Assembly: GCA_037447655.1 (NCBI GenBank)
Contig: JBBHKE010000488.1
Coordinates: forward strand, 197,556-261,555
Direction of reading: 5' to 3'
DNA length: 64,000 nt
Source of the DNA: Zygnema cylindricum
Taxonomy: Eukaryota; Streptophyta; Zygnematophyceae; Zygnematales; Zygnemataceae
The notes below the pieces were generated by a model. That model was not told the DNA's origin, searched no databases, and was given only the letters and a program-made list of their open reading frames with translations. The position numbers and the translations under genes are program-made. This document shows, piece after piece, positions 56,425 through 64,000 of this stretch (positions are counted from its first letter, which is position 1; each line of letters starts with the position of its first letter).

Positions 56425-59400
56425 TCAAGGTTTCACAGATTTTCTTTCCGGTGGTTCTCCCCAAGCATTAACATCCTCTATTTCCCTAGGTTCACTGCGC
56501 ATTCGCTTTTTGGGCATTTTTGGGCTCAAATCATCGTTGAAAGAATTTGTCGCCTTTTTCGAAACACTTTCTGTCTGTTCAGAATCCATCAAAGGGAACT
56601 GCTTGTGTTTGCTCAAACTTCCGCCCCTTACCAACGTCTGTGTTCAATAAAGACAAAACCGAAACATTGACAAACAACAGAAGCAAAAAGAACAGTTAGT
56701 TTCCTTGCCGAAAAAAAAAAAGATCGAAGAGGCCTTAATACATCAAAAAAGCATACATGCAAACATTCTTCAAGGTAAACATATTGACTGTAAAAGAGTC
56801 GAACTCTTTAGGATCCTGGATTAATAATCGCTGAAGATTTACATACTGGAGGCTATTTTGTAGGACAAAATAGCTTTATGTATTAACATCAAAATTAAAT
56901 TGTTTTTGAAAACAAATGAGCCTACTATTCCATAATTTCATAAGCAATTGCCTTTTAACCAAATAATACATCGACAAACAGACTCTCCGCTTCACAAAAA
57001 TGAAACGTTGAGAAAATGAAAAAATCGACAATTAATTGACTTACATAATTGAAAGAAAGAACCACCAGTTCAAGTATTGCACACGTTGAGACAGACAAGC
57101 TTTTTCACCTCCCAAACATGCACTTGCAATATAATGACATGTGTCCCTATAACAATGTACGACGCATTTCAGACTAGACTGAAAACAACTCTTTTTCAAA
57201 AGAAAGATCTCAGCCGCAACCTGATTATGCCCTTCCTTAACAAACCAAAATGATACCTGAGTTTTTCGTACTGCAAAGAGCTTTGTTTGATTCACAAACT
57301 CTAGCTCTACACACTTTCTGTGTGCCATTTCATTTCCTATTGTCACCCAGACATGAAATTTGCTGCAAATCTCAGGGGGGATATCGCAACGGAGAACCCC
57401 CGGATGAATCATTTCAGCTTTCACTTCCATTTCGAACATTAGGCCCCACCAAAAATCCACTGCAGGTTTGAACTTTACGCCCCAATTTTCCGCTGCCGGT
57501 TCGAGCAAATCTATGTCTCCCATTATCAAGAGCTGCATTTTTAAAAACCATACTTCTATCAGAGGGCTTTTATACTTTTCAGCCAGACCCAAACTCAAAC
57601 AAAATTTATTTCCTCAATCGATGATGCATCCTTCTGATGGACAAGTACACAGATATAGAATGATCAAGGTAACCTCCGATTAGTGGGTAAAACTTTGCGT
57701 TATAATTCACTGCGTTGTTACTGATAACAACAAGTACAAACCTACTTTTTAACACATTTGGAGAGCTTCATGGCAGGAAAATCACAAATACCAGCCAGTC
57801 GAGTAAATAGCTTTTTCAAAAATAAACCTGTTTGGATTTTAGAAAATGTTTAACTTCAAGATTTGTCAGCTGTCTTCGTGCCATGCTTCTTAATCCATAA
57901 AACAACATGTTGGCTAAATTTTATAAGGCCCCTAATTCTCTTTCCCCTCTCCCAAACCGCCTTTTTCTCTCTCGTGTGAGGAACAAATTTTCTCTTTTTT
58001 TCTGTCGCTGTCACTGTCTGCATATGTACCTGTCTGTGTCTATCAAACTGTCTCTATCTGTTTGTATCCTTATCACCTTTTGCTGACTGTCAGGGTCTGT
58101 CTCTGTTTGTCCATATGCATGCCTTTCTCGGTTTCTGTTTGTATCCTTATCACCCTTTGGTGACTGTCAGGGTCTGTCTCTGTTTGTCCATATGTTTGTC
58201 TTTCTCGGTTTCATTATTTGGATATTTATATGTTTATATTATATGCCAGTACCTGTCCGTGTTCCCTCTCCTCTCTTCCTTCTTTGTCCCCCCCCCCCCC
58301 CCCTCTCACCTCCCCCTTCCTCTCCCTCCACCTTTCTCTTTCACTTTAAACTTGATTCAAAATCGACGTACCTGTGGTGCACCCATTTCAGAGTAGGTAA
58401 AGTAGCAATGTGTCACTTTAAACCTTTCGCTTAGCTTTGCATTGTTTGGTGAATTTACTTCGTCTTCTTCATTCATTTGGACAGCCTCATCGTTCCATTT
58501 TGTTCCTGGAGTCATTTTAAACAAAAGTGAGTGTAAGCTTTTTGGGTTCTCTTTGACAAACAAAACTGCAATGATTCCTTACTCTAAATATATGTTCAAA
58601 AAATGGTCAGGTCATTCAAAACCAAATCTGGAAAAATGGACATTTAAAAGAAACAGCCTACAAATCCTATCCGTGAATGACACTCCGTGATACCTACCTG
58701 TTGTTACTTCAAAAAATTCTGTAAGATAACCGCTTCATGCAGATGGAGTTTTTAAGAATAGGCGAAGGACAGTTAGATTTTTCACCTAAAGAGAAGTTGC
58801 TCCACAGCTTTTATCTTCCTGACAAATGGCAAACACTCTAAGGTTTCATATCGGTGGTCTTTTTCCAATACCAGGTAATCGGCTTTGTCGAGATACCCGA
58901 TATCTGATCATTGGTCCAATACCGTAGTGCCATGCAATTGTACCGCAATGCCTGGTTCAACATTTTTTCTTTTTATCCTTGATTTGTACAAGTTTTGGTC
59001 AAAGATTCTGGATTTTGTACTCTTAAGTTTGATAATTTTATGTGCATTGGCAACCCGCCTTTTAAGTACACTGCAGATTGCTATTAACGTTTAGGAAAAA
59101 ATAGTACGATAACTGTTTTAGTATTAACAATCCTAATTTTAGTCTGAATGATGTGGACAAATTTGAACCGCTTAAAGAATTAGCATTAAGAAAAAAACAA
59201 TCGATGGTATTAATAACGTTCTTTTACGTTCAGAGGGGAAAAAGTAAGAGACGGAATTAGAGCTATTAACGCTAATAGCGACTCACAGCTCAGATTTATA
59301 CTTTAATTTGTACTCCACGACCAAAAAAATTCCAGGCGTTTGTACACCCGCTGAAACTAGGTGATTCTCTTTGAAGACTCGGTCTGCCGCTACTTATTTT

Positions 59401-62400
59401 TGGTTCAATTAGCATGACACTGAGGTATTAATAAAATTTTGACGACCAATAAAATCAATAATTCCAAACTAAGAAATAGCACAAAGACGAAAAAGATTTT
59501 GGAGGATATGGATTACAGCTTTCGTGATCCTAGTAGGCACGATTTCTCTATGGCGACATCTTAGCCACATAAAATTTCGTCGTCTTCACACCGTAAGTCA
59601 TAGGCTGCACTACTTGGGAGTATCTTCCTGTGGTGTGTACTTTAGTCCACAGTAATTTCTACACATCGGTAGTAATCAAATTTATCGCGCACCTATTATC
59701 GCTTTAAAGGCAATAAGTGAATCATTTATCGGTCAACATGACAAATATTGTAATCATGGAATGACTGATAAAAGGTAAGATCCTTATCGCTGATTATTGG
59801 CATGACAACTGACACAATTCAAAACTCTTGAGCCTTTAACTGTGCTTTTACATGAATTGCACATAACATGCCTGCAGATAAATGGGAAGACGAAATAAAA
59901 AACCAAAACTGGTTCTAAGACAACCCAATAAAAAACGCGGAATTTTCTTGCCTGTATCTTCCCATTCAGGCAGTCGGTCCCATTCTGGTTCTTCAGGTAA
60001 TAAAAGTTGAAGTTCATTGAAAAATGATTCCAGTTCGGAATCCTGTTGGAAGGTACACAGGGTTTCATGTTTCAGAATCATTCAAATAAGACAGCAGCAT
60101 TCCTACAGTGAAATTACTTCAGTGTGAACTATGCCTAGCTGCCAAAATTTGTAAAAGATGCATTACAACAACCTTAACACCACAACAAATAGTGAAAAAA
60201 GAGTTATTCAACATCCACACCTTTGGTAAGGTTGGAGACGATTGTAGACTCAGCTCCACTTCTAGAGGGGAAGGTACAGGCCCTGGGTTAAAGGAGTCGA
60301 CTTTTGCTGAATCCCAGAGCCCAATTGTCACAGAATGAAAGTAAATTAGCAATAATTCTGCCCCGCAAGAAAGCTAAAAAAGTGATTGGCACAAATTGTA
60401 CTCAGCTTAACAACTCAAGATACAAGTTTTTCATTTAATATGTTGAAAATAATCACAAATTTTATGTGATGCTAAGAGTCCGATTTCTATTCATTAATTG
60501 GAAATCTCCCACATGTTTAAGACAAAAAATGTTACGATTGGCTGGATATTTCTCTTCGCACAAAACACCACCTAAGAAATACACCAAAATAGAAGTTGCC
60601 ATCAAATATTATTAGTGTTGTAGTGTGATGTGTTATTATTGTTGTGTTGGAGCTTTCCGATTAGCAAACAAGTGTTCTTAGCTTCAGCTAAAATTCAAAC
60701 ATTCTTCGCTGTGGAACAGGGTGTACCTGTAATTTCCCCTCCAACTGCGTGGTGATCCTCAAGAAACAATTCTCCAATTTCTTGACGTTGGGCTGGAAAA
60801 AAAGGAAAAAAACAACCATCAATTCTTCAGCAATTTCATGACTATGAAAAGTACAGACGACAGAACATACTCAACACATAGGATCCAATTCCTTCAGATG
60901 ACAACAATTTGCAAATGTTCCAAGAAAGTAATCACAGCTCTAAATACTTCTTTTTGAAATGCTTTCAATGAACTAGATTAAATTAGCAGTTAGAACCAAT
61001 TCCAATAACGCCATTGATATACTTCACTCGTGATAATATTTGTGGAAACCACGTTTGTTCAATCTACACATATAATCATCGTCAACAGTTATTATCTAAA
61101 ATGATTTACTGAAAGAGCTCATTCTTCCCACCATGGTTCAATTATTGTCAACATCTCCACAAAGAAACTTGCAAAAAACCACATGTTCAAACCAAATTAT
61201 TCTCGTTAGTCACTGATGTATAATATGAGAGCTTACTCTCCATATCTGCCGCAAACAGTTCCCAAAATGAGTTATCCATTTCTCCATTGGAAGGTGAATA
61301 ATGTTGCAAAACAGAGTAATTTCCAAGTGAAGATTCTTGAGAAACCATTACTTCCTGCATTTCCACTCATGACATCACTTCAGACTTAGATTTCGTTCAA
61401 AAAATCATCTTCCCGAAGAGTCGTTGCTTTGGAGAACAATTCAAAACAAATGAAAATAATGGAAGTAATGCACCTTCTTTTGAAGATAGTGAACTAAAAC
61501 AAAGTTTCCAATTTCTGACCTGCAAAATAAGAGAAAAAACAAGTTTTATACCCAAAAAGAATGGGCGAAAAAAAAATCTGGCACACTGCAGACGTCTTTG
61601 AAGCCGCGTAGTAAAATAGAATATGGAAAATGACTTAACCTTGCCAACATTCCCTACTTTCCTTTCTGACCTCATAAAGAGCATTATCACCGCAGCTTCA
61701 GAATCCTTTTTCTCTGATACAGTTGGGAGTTTTTTGATATCCACGTTCATACCAAAGATGTAGAATGAAATGAAGGAATTATTAATTGAAAACCAACCAG
61801 CACTATAAATTCTTGGAGATGTAAGAACAAGCAAAAAGAGGGCATCATTCTTTGAAGGGTTAGAAAACATACTCTTCAATGGAATTACGAATCCAATAAG
61901 AACGTCTCTGAAATTTATTATCACTTTCTAAGAAAGTATAATAGCATTGTACCTTTACACCATCCTTTGTCTGGTCAACAAAACAAAACAGAGGGACCGG
62001 CTTTTAGATTCAAGCAAAATAAAAACAGCAAAGTAGTAAAAAATAAAAAAAAGGGTATCACCACTCACCGTGAGACTTTTATGACTTTCATAAACGTTTT
62101 TATTCCCGTTTCTTTTTTGCCAAGTGTGGCCATCATTGCGAAAGAACGGTGTTTCCCTCCTATCATAGAGCCAGAGCGTTCCACCTGAAAACTTTAAATT
62201 GCTAAGTAGACAATAACAAAAACGAAAATTTAACTTGATATAAATTGGAACTTATGCACAGAAAACTACTACATATTACAATCAGACGTAAGAACCATCC
62301 TTCAAAATGGAAATAAAAAATGATATGGTCACAAAAACTGACAAGCAAATCATCTAAAAAGACACAGAAAGACTTCTTATAAGACTCTTATTATACTGCT

Positions 62401-62659
62401 TTCATAAAATGCAATAATAAACTAATCGACAGCGAATGCTTACTTTTCATGTGAGCTAGTATGCAGGATAGCCTATCAAGAACAGAGATACACTATAAGA
62501 AAAGGTTGAAAACATACTGTTTGGCTTTTGAGGGGGTGTCTCCACGATAAGATGGTTGTATCTGTGACCATTCTTCAAAAATACCGCAACTTCATTTGCC
62601 GGTAACCATTCTTTTTCAGCTTTTTTTACCAATTGAAACAAGAAACTATCGCTCTCCAT
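56425..62659 (-). CDS. CAMTA-like gene: CG-1 domain plus TIG/IPT domain, short basic C-terminus
   Basis: Exons: 62659-62518, 62184-62069, 61970-61873, an unresolved one near 61710-61660, then 61354-61237, 60792-60727, 60306-60221, 60042-59952, 58505-58372, 57532-57257 and 56637-56425. Phases agree from 61354 to the stop. CG-1 motifs: EWLPANEVAVFLKNG, SGTLWLYDRRETPFFRNDGH, YYTFLESDNKFQRRSYW. An acidic middle follows (LPEEPEWDRLPEWED). The 276-nt exon encodes a TIG-like fold with the CAMTA signature HPGVLRCDIPPE. The last exon has PKMPKKRMRSEPRE, a likely nuclear-localisation signal, then TGA. Plant CAMTAs continue with ankyrin repeats, IQ motifs and a calmodulin-binding site; here they are absent. 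One intron (59951-58506) uses a GC donor (CAG|GCAAGA). The exon 3/4 junction does not keep phase in my model, so either a border is wrong or the gene is damaged there. Confidence 0.75.
57257..57532 (-). other. TIG/IPT-like exon of the CG-1+TIG gene
   Basis: 92 codons, phase 0 to 0, acceptor ATGCAG, donor CAG|GTATCA. The segment WWGLMFEMEVKAEMIHPGVL followed by RCDIPPE matches the CAMTA TIG pattern (FG.VEVPAE...GVLRC..PP), and VTIGNEMAHRKCVELEFVN matches its last strands. Confidence 0.7.
59069..59290. mobile_element. CACCGTG-type MITE (second subfamily) in a CG-1 gene intron
   Basis: TA then CACTGCAGATTGCTATTAAC; right end TAACGCTAATAGCGACTCAC. It lies in the 1.4-kb GC-AG intron of the CG-1+TIG gene. 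Confidence 0.65.
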
Positions 62660-63443
62660 AGTCTCCGAGGCAAAGGGCGACTGAAGTATGACAGATAGGG
62701 ATAGGTCAAAGCGGGAAGAAAGAGGAGGACAAAAGGGTTTGGAAGAGAGTGAAAAAAGAGTGAAGGAAAGAAAAAAAAAAAGTCAAATCAAAAGAAACAG
62801 GGAAGGATGGCAAAGATCAATAGTCAAATTATGCACTTGGTTAGTTTCAGAAGGGGCAACTCACATCTCAACAAACATAATTTTTGTCCTCCCACTCAAA
62901 AACTCCATGTCAAAACCACACATTTCAGCGACTCAATCCACCACCATCTAAAAACTCTAAAGCCAGACAGCCCTTAACCTCAACCTTACATATTTAAAAA
63001 ACTCTAAGCCAGACATTCCTTTAACTCAATCTCACACAGTCCCCCTCAGTCCTTCCCACTCAATCTCACAAATTCTTCCAACTCAATCCCACATGCTTCT
63101 AACACTCTATCCCACACATCCTTTCAACTCGGTTCAACACATTCCTTTGACTCTATCGTACACATTCGTCCAACACAATCCCACACATTCTCTAAACTCA
63201 ATCCCACCCACTCGTTCGACTCAAATCCCACAAATCCCCTCTTCTCATTCCCACACACTCCTTTGACTCTATCCCAGACATTCTGAAAACTTTCCTTCAA
63301 CTCAATCCCACACGTTTTAAGAACTTTAAAGCCGTACATTCCTTCAACTCAATCAAACCCCAGTATGTGTCCCACCTGTGCACATGAAGACGCCTGTTCA
63401 TCTGAACGGCCACATTTATGCAGTTTTGACTGTCTCATTAACA
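62054..63443 (-). repeat. Source copy of the 1.4-kb inverted duplication
   Basis: Matches 33598-34983 in reverse complement. It contains the upstream minisatellite, leader, exon 1, intron 1 and exon 2 of the intact CG-1+TIG gene, so this side is the likely donor. Confidence 0.88.
62930..63360 (-). repeat. GGGATTGAGTTGAA minisatellite upstream of the CG-1+TIG gene
   Basis: Reverse-complement counterpart of 33670-34110 (plus-strand unit CAACTCAATCCCACACATTC). It lies 270-700 bp upstream of the start codon, so it may affect the promoter. Confidence 0.85.
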
Positions 63444-64000
63444 TCTTTGATTGAAGATAATGAACTAAAACGAGATGCCCATGCTCCCTGCAAGAAAATC
63501 AATGGTTTACAAAAAAGCACAAGAACAACAAGAACAACAAGAATAAAAAAGAATCAGAACCAGAAATCAAGAATCAGAATCAGTTGAATTAAGAACCAGT
63601 TGTTTTTTTTCTTTCATAAGACAACTGATCGATTAACCGACTATGATAGATCCCACTATCTGAAGTTTACTCATTTCCTTCAGCATCACTCTTCTTTTTC
63701 CTGACAAGATCAAATCACTCACATCTTACGAGACTCTTTTTCCTTTTATTTTACCTGTTTTTTCAACATCGTAACTCTTACTGCAGAGGAAGTAGAAAAA
63801 AGAAAGGACAAAGATACAAAACCATTCATTTAAAATCCGCCACCGTTGTAATTGGCTTGTTATTAACGCAAGAGGAAAAAAAAGAAAAATAATACCAATA
63901 ACATAAGCATTTACCCTTACTTTGTTTTCAACGAATAACAATGTCTTCGAAACGTATTTTCAGTCTCTAAGCAAGCATAATAGCATGAAATCCTCACGCC
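63444..64000. other. Window end, AT-rich DNA
   Basis: No feature seen beyond a short AGAACAACAAGAAC-type simple repeat near 63520-63585. Confidence 0.5.

Noticed and set aside
1-64000. CRISPR array, prokaryotic operon or phage system
   Set aside because: No spaced identical repeats with unique spacers, no Shine-Dalgarno-led gene runs; gene structure is eukaryotic throughout.

Overview
The window is nuclear DNA from a eukaryote. Genes have many GT-AG introns (plus some GC-AG), LTR retrotransposons abound, and there are MITEs, microsatellites and no bacterial operon logic. A plant-type GH9 endoglucanase with CBM49-like modules, CAMTA-type CG-1/TIG genes and a retrotransposon primer site matching the plant initiator tRNA-Met point to a streptophyte (charophyte alga or early-diverging land plant). 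The species cannot be named from sequence alone.

Layout. 1-2917: truncated minus-strand Ty1/copia element with its 5' LTR. 2918-5977: mostly non-coding, with a 34-nt group II intron domain V (3453-3486) and a 510-bp TRIM whose two identical LTRs each contain a tRNA cloverleaf (4579-5088). 5978-12593 (minus): ten-exon GH9 endoglucanase, 900 codons, secreted, with two CBM49-like modules on proline-rich linkers. 12594-14675: intergenic DNA with MITEs. 14676-26936: a decayed minus-strand copia element split inside its integrase by a younger plus-strand copia element (17764-23961, target duplication GAATT) that probably primes from a half initiator tRNA-Met. 26937-29640: a 1.1-kb foldback palindrome and an 852-bp hAT-like non-autonomous element. 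29800-30220: (CT)n and C-rich tract.

30656-62659 is a cluster of CG-1-domain (CAMTA-like) units on both strands. On the plus strand there is a divergent CG-1 gene, an orphan frameshifted CG-1 exon and a broken copy. On the minus strand there is a gene with one canonical and one divergent CG-1 domain (47058-39332), a third CG-1 unit (37874-35989) and a CG-1+TIG gene with a basic tail but no ankyrin or IQ segment (62659-56425). The units share a diagnostic intron pattern (a 116-nt second exon, phase 1 to 0). A 1.4-kb inverted duplication links 33598-34983 with 62054-63443. Huge purine/pyrimidine tracts (especially 48495-50995) and low-complexity repeats lie in the introns and spacers.

The GH9 protein would act in the cell wall; the CG-1 proteins would act in the nucleus as DNA-binding, CAMTA-derived regulators. 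The mobile elements do not belong to a shared pathway with them. Exon structures were deduced by eye from frame, splice consensus and intron-phase matching.
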